DNA from: Variovorax boronicumulans
GTDB lineage: Bacteria > Pseudomonadota > Gammaproteobacteria > Burkholderiales > Burkholderiaceae_C
Assembly (NCBI RefSeq): GCF_030812215.1
Contig: NZ_JAUSSG010000011.1
Span: forward strand, 1 to 64,000
Direction: 5' to 3'
DNA: 64,000 nt
A program made the position numbers and the translations under genes. The notes beneath the pieces were generated by a model that worked only from the letters and a program-made list of their open reading frames with translations, was not told the origin of the DNA and did no database searches. Positions 42,001 through 51,291 of this stretch are shown here, piece by piece; the first letter of the stretch is position 1, and the number at the start of each line of letters is the position of its first letter.

Positions 42001-42726
42001 CTACGGACGGGGCCGGAAGACCTTCGGATCGTCGTAGTACTCGGGCGACACATTCTCGGCACACCACCCCGGTACGCCCAGCACCGGGAGCGGCACGAAG
42101 GGCTTTTGCGCGAGCCGATCCGGGCTCAGGCACTGCGCCAGCGCGGCGTCCTCGAGGGCGCTCGAACGCGCCGCATCCGGCAGCAGCACGTGCGCTGTCG
42201 CGGCCTTGCGGGGCGCGACGAGCTTTTCGAGCAGCGCGTGGCCGAACACGAGCAGCCGCGCCTCGGACCACAAGGCACGCCGCGTCACGAAAAGCGCGTG
42301 CCAGTCGCGCGCCACCAGCGCCTCCCATAGCGCGGCCGGTGCATCGAGCACCGCGCCGTTCTCGTCGAACAGCGTGAGCGCGTCGCGCAGCGGGCCGCGC
42401 GTGGCGCCGATGCCGGTGCGGGCGATCTCGGCGGCCTGCAGTTCATTGAGGCGCCGTTTGGTTTGCGGAAAGGCGAGCCAGACCAGGCCGTTGAAGAAGT
42501 CGTGCAAGTTGTCGCGGGTCGGGACGGTGCGGGTCTGGAAGATGTGCGCTTCGTAGGCTTGGCCGGCGGGCAGGCTGTCCTGGTGCACGAAGTCGGGCGC
42601 CGATGGCGGCTTGACGGCCTGCAGCGCCGAGGCAACCGATGTGACGCTCGCGGCCTGCGCCGCCGCTTCGCCGTGGGCGCGATAGGGCGCAAGCCAGGGC
42701 TGCGCCCAGTCGACCGCCGGCAGCAT
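42001..42726 (-). CDS. DUF3025 family protein
   Basis: This 241-aa cytoplasmic protein begins MLPAVDWAQPWLAPYRAHG and carries the DUF3025 landmarks YEAHIFQTRTVPTRDNLHDF and FNGLVWLAFPQTKRRLNELQ, with a C-terminal FVPLPVLGVPGWCAEN. The family has no known function and is widespread in betaproteobacteria. It is four bases after the NYN gene, within the pyrC operon. Confidence 0.88.
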   Translation of the reverse strand: MLPAVDWAQPWLAPYRAHGEAAAQAASVTSVASALQAVKPPSAPDFVHQDSLPAGQAYEAHIFQTRTVPTRDNLHDFFNGLVWLAFPQTKRRLNELQAAEIARTGIGATRGPLRDALTLFDENGAVLDAPAALWEALVARDWHALFVTRRALWSEARLLVFGHALLEKLVAPRKAATAHVLLPDAARSSALEDAALAQCLSPDRLAQKPFVPLPVLGVPGWCAENVSPEYYDDPKVFRPRP

Positions 42727-42730
42727 CGAC

Positions 42731-43540
42731 TCAGAGCGCGGAAGCGCCCGTCCAGCGGATGCGGTCCGGATGCTGCAGCACGGCGAACTCCGCGGTGAGC
42801 TTGTCGAACAGCTTGAGCGAACTGCCGCTCTTACTGAGGAGGCCGGCTGTGCGCAGGGCTTTCGCCACGTCGTTGAGCGGCACGTCCTTGCCGCTGCGCA
42901 GGGCGGGCGCGGCCCGCAGGATGAATTCGGCGGCTTCGGAGACCGGCTGCGGCGTGGACTGAGGCTCTGCCGCGGCCCGCGTCGTCTTCCTGGCGGCTGT
43001 CTTCGTTGCCGCTTTCTTCGCAGGCGCCGTCGCGCTCTTCGCCCGCGCGGTCTTCACGGCAGGCACCTTCGCCGCAACCTTCTTCGCCGCAGCGGTGCGT
43101 GCCGCGGGCTTCACGCTGTGGTGCGCGAGATCGATGAAGGTGTCGTAGATGCCAACCGTCTCGTCACCCGTCTTGCCCTGCTGGCCGATGCCGCAGACGC
43201 GGCACCCCTTCTCGCGCAGCCGGCTCACGAGCGGCGCGAAGTCGGAGTCGGAAGACACCAGCACCACCACGTCGGGCCGCTCGGCAATCACAAGGTCGAT
43301 CGCATCGACCGCGAGCGCGATGTCGGTGCTGTTCTTGCCGGCCGAGAGGTTCACCATCGGCCGCACCGAGAGCTGCTTGAAGAGCGCCTGCCGGTTGACC
43401 GCCATTTCGGCGTTGCAGTAGGCACGGCGCACATGAATGGCGCCGTACTCGTCCATGGTGCGCTGCACGGCTTGCTCGATCACGTCGGCCGAGACGTTGT
43501 CGGCGTCGATCAGCAGCATCACGCGCGGCGTGGGTGTCAT
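42731..43540 (-). CDS. NYN-domain ribonuclease-like protein with LOTUS/OST-HTH end
   Basis: This 269-aa protein has a PIN-like NYN domain at 1-140, with the acidic cluster D12, D14 and the later SSDSDFAPLV, which could hold metal for RNA cleavage. Next is a Lys/Ala-rich, histone-H1-like linker (about 147-195). A C-terminal OST-HTH/LOTUS-type domain (about 205-265) follows, with YNDVAKALRTAG-like spacing. In eukaryotes such pairs bind RNA in germ-line control; in bacteria they are LabA-like and poorly known. It overlaps pyrC by ATGA. Confidence 0.88.
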   Translation of the reverse strand: MTPTPRVMLLIDADNVSADVIEQAVQRTMDEYGAIHVRRAYCNAEMAVNRQALFKQLSVRPMVNLSAGKNSTDIALAVDAIDLVIAERPDVVVLVSSDSDFAPLVSRLREKGCRVCGIGQQGKTGDETVGIYDTFIDLAHHSVKPAARTAAAKKVAAKVPAVKTARAKSATAPAKKAATKTAARKTTRAAAEPQSTPQPVSEAAEFILRAAPALRSGKDVPLNDVAKALRTAGLLSKSGSSLKLFDKLTAEFAVLQHPDRIRWTGASAL

Positions 43541-44568
43541 ACGAGTTTCCAGTGGATGGTTTCACCGCCGCGCAAGGGCTTGAGCGTGGCTTCGCCGTAA
43601 GGCACCGTCTCCGGCACGGTCCACGTCTCGCGCTTGAGCGTGACGGTGTCGGTGTGCCGCGGCAGGCCGTAGAAGTCGGGGCCGTGGAAGCTCGCGAAGC
43701 CTTCCAGCTTGTCGAGCGCGTTCACGCTGTCGAAGGCCTCGGCGTAGAGCTCGATGGCGGTCAGGGCGGTGTAGCAGCCGGCACAGCCGAGCGCATGCTC
43801 CTTCAGGTGCGCCGGGTGCGGTGCGCTGTCGGTGCCGAGGAAGAAACGGTCGCTGCCGCTCGCGGCCGCCTCGACCAGCGCGACGCGGTGCGTCTCGCGC
43901 TTGAGCACCGGCAGGCAGTAGTAATGCGGGCGGATGCCGCCGGTGAAGATGGCGTTGCGGTTGTAGAGCAGGTGGTGCGCGGTGATGGTGGCGGCGGTGA
44001 AGCGGCCGGCGTCGCGCACGTAGTGGGCGCCCTCTTTGGTGGTCAGGTGCTCGAACACCACCTTGAGTTCGGGGAAGTCGCGGCGCAGCGGAATCATCAC
44101 GCGATCGACGAAGACCGCCTCGCGGTCGAACAGGTCGATGGCCGGGTCGGTCACCTCGCCGTGCACCAGCAGCAAGAGGCCGTGCTTCTGCATGGCTTCG
44201 AGCGTCTTGTAGGTCTTGCGGATGTCGGTCACGCCGGCATCGCTGTTGGTGGTGGCGCCGGCCGGGTAGAGCTTGAGCGCACGCACGCCGGCTTCGGCGG
44301 CGAGGGCGATTTCCTCGGGCGGCAGCTTGTCGGTCAGGTAGAGCGACATCACCGGTTCGAAGGGGGTGCCTTCGGGCACCGCGGCAAGGATGCGGTCGCG
44401 GTAAGCCACGGCCTGCGCGGCGGTGGTCACGGGGGGACGCAGGTTCGGCATGATCAGCGCGCGGCCGAACTGGCGCGCGCTGTGCGGTACGACGGCTTCG
44501 AGCGCGGCGCCATCGCGCACATGCAGGTGCCAGTCGTCGGGGCGGGTGATCGTGAGGGTGTCTGTCAT
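43537..44568 (-). CDS. pyrC: Dihydroorotase, type II
   Basis: This 343-aa protein closely matches E. coli PyrC: zinc ligands H14 and H16 in WHLHVRD, the carboxylated lysine K99 in ALKLYPAGATTNS and later VHGE, HLTT and GTDSAPH motifs. It closes carbamoyl-aspartate to dihydroorotate in pyrimidine synthesis. It leads an operon with the NYN protein and DUF3025. Confidence 0.95.
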   Translation of the reverse strand: MTDTLTITRPDDWHLHVRDGAALEAVVPHSARQFGRALIMPNLRPPVTTAAQAVAYRDRILAAVPEGTPFEPVMSLYLTDKLPPEEIALAAEAGVRALKLYPAGATTNSDAGVTDIRKTYKTLEAMQKHGLLLLVHGEVTDPAIDLFDREAVFVDRVMIPLRRDFPELKVVFEHLTTKEGAHYVRDAGRFTAATITAHHLLYNRNAIFTGGIRPHYYCLPVLKRETHRVALVEAAASGSDRFFLGTDSAPHPAHLKEHALGCAGCYTALTAIELYAEAFDSVNALDKLEGFASFHGPDFYGLPRHTDTVTLKRETWTVPETVPYGEATLKPLRGGETIHWKLV

Positions 44569-44611
44569 GGCGCGGGGATTGTCGCACCGCCTCCCCGCGG
44601 CGCCCTCCGGA

Positions 44612-45328
44612 TTACGCGTGCAGGAACACCCGGCAGATGTTCCCGGCCGTGTGCCGGCTCCAGCTCGCATGGTTGACCGAGCAGCGCGCGCCCTTGTTCG
44701 GCGGCCAGGGATCGAAGACGCGCAGCGTGGTGCCGGCATCGCCGTCGCCGCGGATGCCCGCCACGACGACCATGTGCCCCGGACCACCGGCCGCATGGCC
44801 CTTGGCGCCCCAGCGCAGGTCGAACATCAGCAGCCCGTTCTCCAGCGCGGTGCGCATGGCACCGACCGTCCAGGACATGGCCTGCCGCTGCAGCACCAAA
44901 CCGTGCGCGGACGCGAAGAGCGCATCGGCGGTCATCGCCTCGTCGGCGTCCGCGAAGCTGCGCAGCCCGCCGTCCTCGGCGATCAGCTCGCCCGGCGTGC
45001 GCGCGACCACCGCCGGCACGGTGGAGCGCGTGATCATGGCCACGGCGGCCGCCCAGCACAGGGCGGGCACAGGCTGCGGGATCAGCGCGACGGGATGCAG
45101 GATCGGCTCGCGGGCCTCGCGGCCGAACACGAGGTTCTGCGTGCAGGGGCCGGCCTCGCCGTCCTCGACCAGCCAGTTCGCAGCCTGCAGCCGGCGCACG
45201 GCCATCCGGGTGAACGGACCGTAGTCGCCGTCGATCACGAGCCCGGGCCCCGGCTGGAGCGTCCTGTTCAGGGCCTCCTGCAGCCTGCGGACATCGGCCC
45301 CGCGCGAGCCTTGTCTCAGTGTTGTCAT
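44612..45328 (-). CDS. Peptidoglycan-binding plus papain-like (AvrRpt2-type) cysteine peptidase
   Basis: This 238-aa protein has a PG_binding_1 domain at 1-65 (GSRGADVRRLQEALN, DGDYGPFTRMAVRRLQ) and a papain-like domain with C91 in LCWAAAVAM, H185 in GPGHMVVVAG and D206 in VFDPWPP. It resembles the C70 family of plant-pathogen effector AvrRpt2. No signal peptide is seen, so export by a type III or VI route, or through lysis, is possible. It is divergent from the ABC importer and 43 bp downstream of pyrC... in the opposite neighbour order; it lies upstream of pyrC on the same strand. Confidence 0.8.
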   Translation of the reverse strand: MTTLRQGSRGADVRRLQEALNRTLQPGPGLVIDGDYGPFTRMAVRRLQAANWLVEDGEAGPCTQNLVFGREAREPILHPVALIPQPVPALCWAAAVAMITRSTVPAVVARTPGELIAEDGGLRSFADADEAMTADALFASAHGLVLQRQAMSWTVGAMRTALENGLLMFDLRWGAKGHAAGGPGHMVVVAGIRGDGDAGTTLRVFDPWPPNKGARCSVNHASWSRHTAGNICRVFLHA

Positions 45329-45541
45329 CGGTTCTTGCCCCCGCCCATGCGACTTCGGCTTTCGAAGTGGGCGGCTGCATTGTGGAAAACGGGGTGCGGC
45401 TGCGTCTATCGGTCGGATGGCATAGCCGGGATGGCGGCATCGCAATGACCAGTGCATGGCTGGGGGCTCTGCGCCGGCTGGCACATGTCGTGCTTGAAGG
45501 CTTCCTTCGCCTTTCCGTCATCCCCCACACCGGAGTTCCAA

Positions 45542-47203
45542 GTGAAGCGTGCTGCCCCCGCCCTGTCCCTGAAACCCCTGGCCGCCTGCGCGGCGCTCGC
45601 CGTCCTGGTTCTTGCATCGCCCACCGCGCTGGCCCAGGAAAAGACGCTGCGCATCGCCATGACCGCGGCCGACATTCCGCGCACCCTCGGCCAGCCCGAC
45701 CAGGGCTTCGAAGGCAACCGGTTCACCGGCATCCCGATCTACGACGCGCTCACGCAGTGGGACCTGTCCAAGGCCGACGCGCCCAGCGTGCTGATTCCCG
45801 GCGTTGCCACCACATGGGCGGTGGATGCCAAGGACAAGACCAAGTGGGTCTTCAAGCTGCGTCCCGGCGTCAAGTTCCACGACGGCTCCGCATTCAACGC
45901 CGATGCGGTGGTGTGGAACGTGCAGAAGGTGCTCGATAAAGACGCACCGCAGTTCGATGCGAGCCAGGTGGGCGTCACGGCCTCGCGCATGCCCACGCTC
46001 AAGTCCGCACGCAAGATCGACGACATGACGGTCGAGCTCACCACCAGCGAGCCCGATGCGTTCCTGCCGATCAACCTGTCGAACCTGTTCATGGCTTCGC
46101 CCGCGCACTGGCAGAAGAAGTTCGACGCCGCTGCCGGCGCCACGCCCGCCGACAAGGCCAAGGCCGCCTGGACCGCCTTCGCCGCCGACCCGTCCGGCTC
46201 GGGCCCGTTCAAGGTCACGCGCTTCGTGGCGCGCGAGCGGCTGGAGCTCGCCGCCAACAAGACGTACTGGGACGCGAAGCGCGTACCGAAGATCGACAAG
46301 GTCGTGATGATCCCCATGCCCGAAGCCAACGCGCGCACCGCCGCGCTGCTGGGCGGACAGGTCGACTGGATCGAGGCGCCCTCGCCCGACGCCATGGCGC
46401 AGATCACGCAGCGCGGCTTCAAGATCTATTCGAATGCGCAGCCGCACGTGTGGCCGTGGCAGCTGTCGTTCGCCGAAGGCTCGCCCTGGCTCGACAAGCG
46501 CGTGCGCCAGGCCGCCAACCTGTGCATCGACCGCGGCGGCATGAAGCAGTTGCTGGGCGGCATGATGGCCGAGCCCAAGGGCACGGTGCCGCCGGGCCAC
46601 CCCTGGTTCGGCAAGCCCACCTTCGACATCCGCTACGACGTGAAGGCTGCGCAGGCCCTCATGACGCAGGCCGGCTATTCCGCGGCCAAGCCGATCAAGG
46701 TGAAGGTGCAGATCTCGGCCTCGGGCTCGGGCCAGATGCAGCCGCTGCCGATGAACGAGTTCGCGCAGCAGTCGCTCAAGCAGTGCTTCTTCGACGTGCA
46801 GTTCGACGTGATCGAATGGAACACGCTCTTCACCAACTGGCGCAAGGGCGCGAAGGACCCGTCGGCCAATGGCGCCAACGCGGTCAACATCAGCTTCGCG
46901 GCGATGGACCCGTTCTTTGCGATGGTGCGCTTCGTGAGCACCAAGGCCTTTCCGCCGGTGTCGAACAACTGGGGCTACTACGGCAACGCCGAGGTCGACA
47001 AGCTGGTGGCCGATGCGCGCACCAGCTTCGACGACAAGGCGCGCGACGCCGCGCTCGCGAAGCTGCACACCCACATCGTGGACGACGCACCGTTCGTGTG
47101 GATCGCGCACGACGTGGGCCCGCGCGCCATGTCGGCCAAGGTGAAGAACGTGGTGCAGCCCAGGAGCTGGTTCATCGACATCGCGACGATGACGATGGAC
47201 TGA
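45542..47203 (+). CDS. ABC importer solute-binding protein (dipeptide/oligopeptide type)
   Basis: This 553-aa protein has a signal peptide (MKRAAPALSLKPLAACAALA, cut near ALAQ at 32) and the SBP_bac_5 fold with WVFKLRPGVKFHDGSAFNAD and a terminal VDDAPFVWIAHDVGPRA. It binds peptides or similar solutes in the periplasm. GTG at 45542 is the start because GGAG stands six bases upstream. It heads a complete ABC operon. Confidence 0.93.
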   Translation: MKRAAPALSLKPLAACAALAVLVLASPTALAQEKTLRIAMTAADIPRTLGQPDQGFEGNRFTGIPIYDALTQWDLSKADAPSVLIPGVATTWAVDAKDKTKWVFKLRPGVKFHDGSAFNADAVVWNVQKVLDKDAPQFDASQVGVTASRMPTLKSARKIDDMTVELTTSEPDAFLPINLSNLFMASPAHWQKKFDAAAGATPADKAKAAWTAFAADPSGSGPFKVTRFVARERLELAANKTYWDAKRVPKIDKVVMIPMPEANARTAALLGGQVDWIEAPSPDAMAQITQRGFKIYSNAQPHVWPWQLSFAEGSPWLDKRVRQAANLCIDRGGMKQLLGGMMAEPKGTVPPGHPWFGKPTFDIRYDVKAAQALMTQAGYSAAKPIKVKVQISASGSGQMQPLPMNEFAQQSLKQCFFDVQFDVIEWNTLFTNWRKGAKDPSANGANAVNISFAAMDPFFAMVRFVSTKAFPPVSNNWGYYGNAEVDKLVADARTSFDDKARDAALAKLHTHIVDDAPFVWIAHDVGPRAMSAKVKNVVQPRSWFIDIATMTMD

Positions 47204-47238
47204 CCGCCTCCTCCCTCCAGCCAGCTTCCCAGCCAGCC

Positions 47239-48192
47239 ATGCTCGCCTACCTCCTGCGCCGCGTGATCTACGCCGTGCCGATCATGATCGGCGTGGCCCT
47301 CGTGTGCTTCCTTCTCGTGCACATCGCGCCCGGCGATCCGCTGGTGTCGATCCTGCCGCCCGACGCCTCGGCGGACCTGCAGGCGCAGTTGCGCGAGCTC
47401 TACGGCTTCAACCGCTCGCTGCCTGAGCAGTTCGCCATGTGGGTCTGGCGCGCGCTGCATGGCGACCTGGGCGTGTCCATCGCGAGCAACCGCGCGGTGG
47501 CCGGCGAGGTGTTCACCGCCGTGGGCAACACGCTGCGGCTGGCGGTGGTGGCCACCTTCATCGGCTTCGTGCTGGGGTGCCTCTTCGGCTTCGTGGCGGG
47601 CTATTTCCGCAACTCGTGGATCGACAGGCTCGCCTCGATGTTCTCGGTGCTCGGCGTGAGCGTGCCGCACTACTGGCTGGGCATGGTGATGGTGATCGTG
47701 TTCTCGTCGCAGCTCATGTGGCTGCCCGCCACGGGCGCCGGCCCGAGCGGCTCGGACGACTGGGCCTGGGACTGGGCGCACCTGCAGTTCCTCTTGCTGC
47801 CGGCGCTCACGATGTCGGTGATCCCGATGGGCATCATCGCGCGCACCGTGCGCGCACTGGTGGCCGACATCCTCGACCAGGAGTTCATCGTGGGCCTGCG
47901 CGCCAAGGGCCTCACGCACCTGGGCGTGTTCCGCCACATGGTGAAGAACGCGGCGCCCACGGCGCTGGCCGTGATGGGCCTGCAACTGGGCTACCTGCTG
48001 GGCGGCTCGATCCTGATCGAGACGGTGTTCTCCTGGCCCGGCACCGGCTTCCTCTTGAATTCAGCCATCTTCCAGCGCGACCTCCCTCTGCTGCAGGGAA
48101 CGATCCTGGTGCTGGCGATGTTCTTCGTGGTGCTCAACCTGCTGGTCGATGTGCTGCAGACCTTGCTCGATCCGCGCATCGCACGCGCCTGA
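47239..48192 (+). CDS. ABC importer permease, DppB type
   Basis: This 317-aa membrane protein has six helices, the N-terminal helix MLAYLLRRVIYAVPIMIGVA and the EAA loop region EFIVGLRAKGLTHLGVFRHM that docks the ATPase. It forms half of the transport channel. It follows the receptor gene by 35 bp and precedes the DppC-type gene by 20 bp. Confidence 0.93.
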   Translation: MLAYLLRRVIYAVPIMIGVALVCFLLVHIAPGDPLVSILPPDASADLQAQLRELYGFNRSLPEQFAMWVWRALHGDLGVSIASNRAVAGEVFTAVGNTLRLAVVATFIGFVLGCLFGFVAGYFRNSWIDRLASMFSVLGVSVPHYWLGMVMVIVFSSQLMWLPATGAGPSGSDDWAWDWAHLQFLLLPALTMSVIPMGIIARTVRALVADILDQEFIVGLRAKGLTHLGVFRHMVKNAAPTALAVMGLQLGYLLGGSILIETVFSWPGTGFLLNSAIFQRDLPLLQGTILVLAMFFVVLNLLVDVLQTLLDPRIARA

Positions 48193-48212
48193 AGGAAGAG
48201 AACCGCCAAGCC

Positions 48213-49115
48213 ATGTCCACCGTGCTCGCTTCCTCTCCCACTGCCAACGCCGTCGAACCGTTGCCGGCGCAACGCTCGCGCGGCTACTGGACCTCGGTCT
48301 GGCTGCGCTTTCGCCGCGATCCGGTCGCGGTTGGCGCGGCCATCGTCGTGCTGCTGCTGATCGCGCTCGCGGTGTTCGGCCCGTGGCTCGCGCCGTCCGA
48401 CCCGTACCAGTCGTCGATGCTCAAGCGCCTCAAGCCCATCGGCACCGAGGGCCTGCCCTTCGGCAGCGACGAGCTGGGCCGCGACATGCTTTCGCGGCTG
48501 ATCGTCGGCGCGCGGCTGTCTCTCTTCATCGGCATCACGCCGGTGCTCTGCGCCTTCGTGCTGGGCACGGTGATCGGCATCGTCGCGGGCTATGCGGGCG
48601 GCCTCACCAACACGCTGATCATGCGCACCATCGATGTGTTCTATGCGTTCCCCTCGGTGCTGCTGGCCATCGCGCTGTCGGGCACGCTGGGCGCGGGCGT
48701 GGTCAATTCCTTGATCTCGCTGACCATCGTGTTCATTCCGCAGATCGCGCGCGTGGCCGAGAGCGTGACCACGCAGGTGCGCACCCGCGACTACGTGGAG
48801 GCGGCGCGCGCCTCGGGCGCCAGCCCCTTCACCATCGTGCGGGTGCATGTGCTGGGCAACGTGCTCGGGCCGATCTTCGTCTACGCCACGAGCCTCATCG
48901 CGGTCTCGATGATCCTGGCCTCGGGCCTCTCGTTCCTCGGTCTTGGCGTCAAGCCGCCGGAGCCCGAGTGGGGCCTCATGCTCAACACGCTGCGCACCGC
49001 GATCTACGTGCAGCCCTGGGTGGCCGCGCTGCCGGGGGTGATGATCTTCATCACCTCGATTTCCTTCAATCTCCTGTCCGACGGCCTGCGTTCGGCCATG
49101 GACAACAAGGGCTGA
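48213..49115 (+). CDS. ABC importer permease, DppC type
   Basis: This 300-aa protein starts with a hydrophilic tail, a first helix (AAIVVLLLIALAVFGPWLA) and the DppC landmark GTEGLPFGSDELGRDMLSRL. The EAA loop is RDYVEAARASGASPFTIVRV. It pairs with the DppB-type permease. AAGGAAGAG precedes the ATG. Confidence 0.93.
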   Translation: MSTVLASSPTANAVEPLPAQRSRGYWTSVWLRFRRDPVAVGAAIVVLLLIALAVFGPWLAPSDPYQSSMLKRLKPIGTEGLPFGSDELGRDMLSRLIVGARLSLFIGITPVLCAFVLGTVIGIVAGYAGGLTNTLIMRTIDVFYAFPSVLLAIALSGTLGAGVVNSLISLTIVFIPQIARVAESVTTQVRTRDYVEAARASGASPFTIVRVHVLGNVLGPIFVYATSLIAVSMILASGLSFLGLGVKPPEPEWGLMLNTLRTAIYVQPWVAALPGVMIFITSISFNLLSDGLRSAMDNKG

Positions 49116-49123
49116 GGCCATCC

Positions 49124-50173
49124 ATGGAAGCACTGAAAGACATCGGCGGCCCCGCGCAGCCGCTCCTCACCATCTCGGGCCTGGTCAAGCACTTCCCGCT
49201 CAAGAAAGACCCGCGGGGCCGCGGCGGCGGCGTGGTGCGCGCGGTGGACGGCGTGGACTTCGAGGTCATGAAGGGCGAGACGCTCGGCGTGGTCGGCGAA
49301 TCGGGCTGCGGCAAGTCGACCACCGCGCGCCTCCTGATGCAGCTGATCGAGCCGACGCGCGGCGAGGTGATCTTCGACGGCCGCGAGGTCGGCGGGCGCG
49401 ACCTGCCGCTCAAGGAATTCCGCCGCCAGGTGCAGATGGTGTTCCAGGACAGCTACGCCTCGCTCAACCCGCGCCTCACCATCGAGGATTCGGTCGCCTT
49501 CGGACCGCAGGTGCATGGCGTGTCGCGGCGCGAATCGGTGGCGCGGGCGCGCGACCTGCTGGCGCGCGTGGGCCTCGCGCCGCAGCGCTTTGCCGAGCGC
49601 TATCCGCACGAGCTGTCGGGCGGCCAGCGGCAGCGTGTGAACATCGCGCGGGCGCTCGCACTGCAACCGCGCATGGTGATCCTCGACGAAGCCGTGTCGG
49701 CGCTCGACAAGTCGGTGGAAGCGCAGGTCATCAACCTGCTGCTCGACCTGAAAACCGAGTTCGGCCTCACGTATGTGTTCATCAGCCACGACCTCAACGT
49801 GGTGCGCTACGTGAGCGACCGCGTGATGGTGATGTATCTCGGGCAAGTCGCCGAGATCGGTCCCGCCGATGTTCTGTACGAAATGCCCGCGCATCCCTAC
49901 ACGCGCGCGCTGCTGTCCTCGATGCCTTCGATGGACCCCGACCGCCGCACCGAGGTGGCAGCGCTCGCGGGCGATCCGCCGAACCCGATCAATCCGCCGT
50001 CGGGCTGCCGCTTCCATCCGCGCTGCTCCATCGCAGCGCCGGTATGCAGCCAGGTCGTGCCTGAGCGCATCGCGACGGATTCGCAGCATGCGGTGAGTTG
50101 CCTGGTGCATGAGCCCGGCAGCGGGCACCCGATGGCGCAGCCGCAACCCTTCTTGCAGAGGCAGGCCGCATGA
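49124..50173 (+). CDS. ABC importer ATPase, DppF/OppF type
   Basis: This 349-aa protein has Walker A GESGCGKST near 62, Q-loop VFQDSYASLNPR, signature LSGGQRQRVNIARAL, Walker B MVILDEAVSALD and the oligopeptide-transport C-terminal CxFHPRC element. It powers the importer. Here the second-ATPase type (DppF) comes first, before the DppD-type gene. It is eight bases after the permease gene. Confidence 0.92.
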   Translation: MEALKDIGGPAQPLLTISGLVKHFPLKKDPRGRGGGVVRAVDGVDFEVMKGETLGVVGESGCGKSTTARLLMQLIEPTRGEVIFDGREVGGRDLPLKEFRRQVQMVFQDSYASLNPRLTIEDSVAFGPQVHGVSRRESVARARDLLARVGLAPQRFAERYPHELSGGQRQRVNIARALALQPRMVILDEAVSALDKSVEAQVINLLLDLKTEFGLTYVFISHDLNVVRYVSDRVMVMYLGQVAEIGPADVLYEMPAHPYTRALLSSMPSMDPDRRTEVAALAGDPPNPINPPSGCRFHPRCSIAAPVCSQVVPERIATDSQHAVSCLVHEPGSGHPMAQPQPFLQRQAA

Positions 50174-50234
50174 GCGCCGCGCCGGGCCGCCCCAAGCAAG
50201 CTCGCACCGCAGTGCGAAGCACGAAGGTACTTCA

Positions 50235-51266
50235 ATGAATGCAGCAGCAGAAACAGAAACTGCCGCCACCGGCCCCATGGTCCGGCTGCGGGATCTGAGC
50301 GTCACTTTCAGCGGCGGCCGCAAACCCGTCCACGCGGTCAGCGGCGTGAGCCTCGAAGTGCAGCGCGGCGAAGTGGTTGCGCTGATCGGCGAGTCGGGTT
50401 CGGGCAAGAGCGTGACCATGCGCACCTTGCTTCGCCTGCACCCCGAGCGCCGCACCCGCATGGGCGGGCTGGTGGAAGTGGCGGGCCGCGACGTGCTCGC
50501 AATGTCGCAACGCGAACTCGCTGACTTTCGCGGCAAGGTCGCGTCGATGATCTTCCAGGAGCCGCTGCTCGCGCTCGACCCGGTGTACTCGGTGGGCGCG
50601 CAGATCGTCGAGTCGATCCGCCGCCACGAGCCCGTGAGCCAGGCCGAGGCGCAGCAGCGCGCGCTGGCCCTCTTCGAACGGGTTCGAATTCCGAGCCCCG
50701 AACGGCGCCTCCAGGCCTATCCGCACGAGATGTCGGGCGGCATGCGCCAGCGCGCCATGATCGCGCTCGCCCTCGCCTGCAAGCCGCAGCTGCTGCTGGC
50801 CGACGAGCCGACCACGGCGCTCGACGCCACGGTGCAGATCCAGATCCTGTTGCTGCTGCGCGAGCTGCAGCGCGACCTCGGCCTCTCGGTGATCTTCGTC
50901 ACGCACGACATCGGCGCAGCCGTCGAGGTGGCCGACCGCATCGCGGTGATGTATGCGGGGCGCATCGTCGAGGAAGGCACGGCGCGCGAACTGATCCGCT
51001 CGCCGCGCCATCCGTACACCATCGCGCTGCTCAAGAGCCGGGCGCACGGGGCGCTCGCGCGCGGCACGCGGCTGGAGACCATCGGCGGTGCGCCGCCCGA
51101 TCTTTCGGCCTTGCCGACCGGCTGCTCCTTTGCCGAGCGTTGCGCGCTCGCGAGCGATGCCTGCCGTGCCGCACAACCGCCGGTGGTTGAACTCGCACCG
51201 AATCACCGTGTACGCTGCATCCACACGGAGGCCGCCGCGGCCATTGCGCCCGTGCTGGTTGCCTGA
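50235..51266 (+). CDS. ABC importer ATPase, DppD/OppD type
   Basis: This 343-aa protein has Walker A GESGSGKSV near 53, signature MSGGMRQRAMIALALA and Walker B LLLADEPTTALD, with the OppD-type insert and C-terminal CSFAERC motif that can hold an iron-sulfur cluster in the family. It lies 61 bp after the DppF-type gene. It completes the transporter. Confidence 0.92.
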   Translation: MNAAAETETAATGPMVRLRDLSVTFSGGRKPVHAVSGVSLEVQRGEVVALIGESGSGKSVTMRTLLRLHPERRTRMGGLVEVAGRDVLAMSQRELADFRGKVASMIFQEPLLALDPVYSVGAQIVESIRRHEPVSQAEAQQRALALFERVRIPSPERRLQAYPHEMSGGMRQRAMIALALACKPQLLLADEPTTALDATVQIQILLLLRELQRDLGLSVIFVTHDIGAAVEVADRIAVMYAGRIVEEGTARELIRSPRHPYTIALLKSRAHGALARGTRLETIGGAPPDLSALPTGCSFAERCALASDACRAAQPPVVELAPNHRVRCIHTEAAAAIAPVLVA

Positions 51267-51291
51267 ACCTTCCTTCCTCACGTCCATCGCC

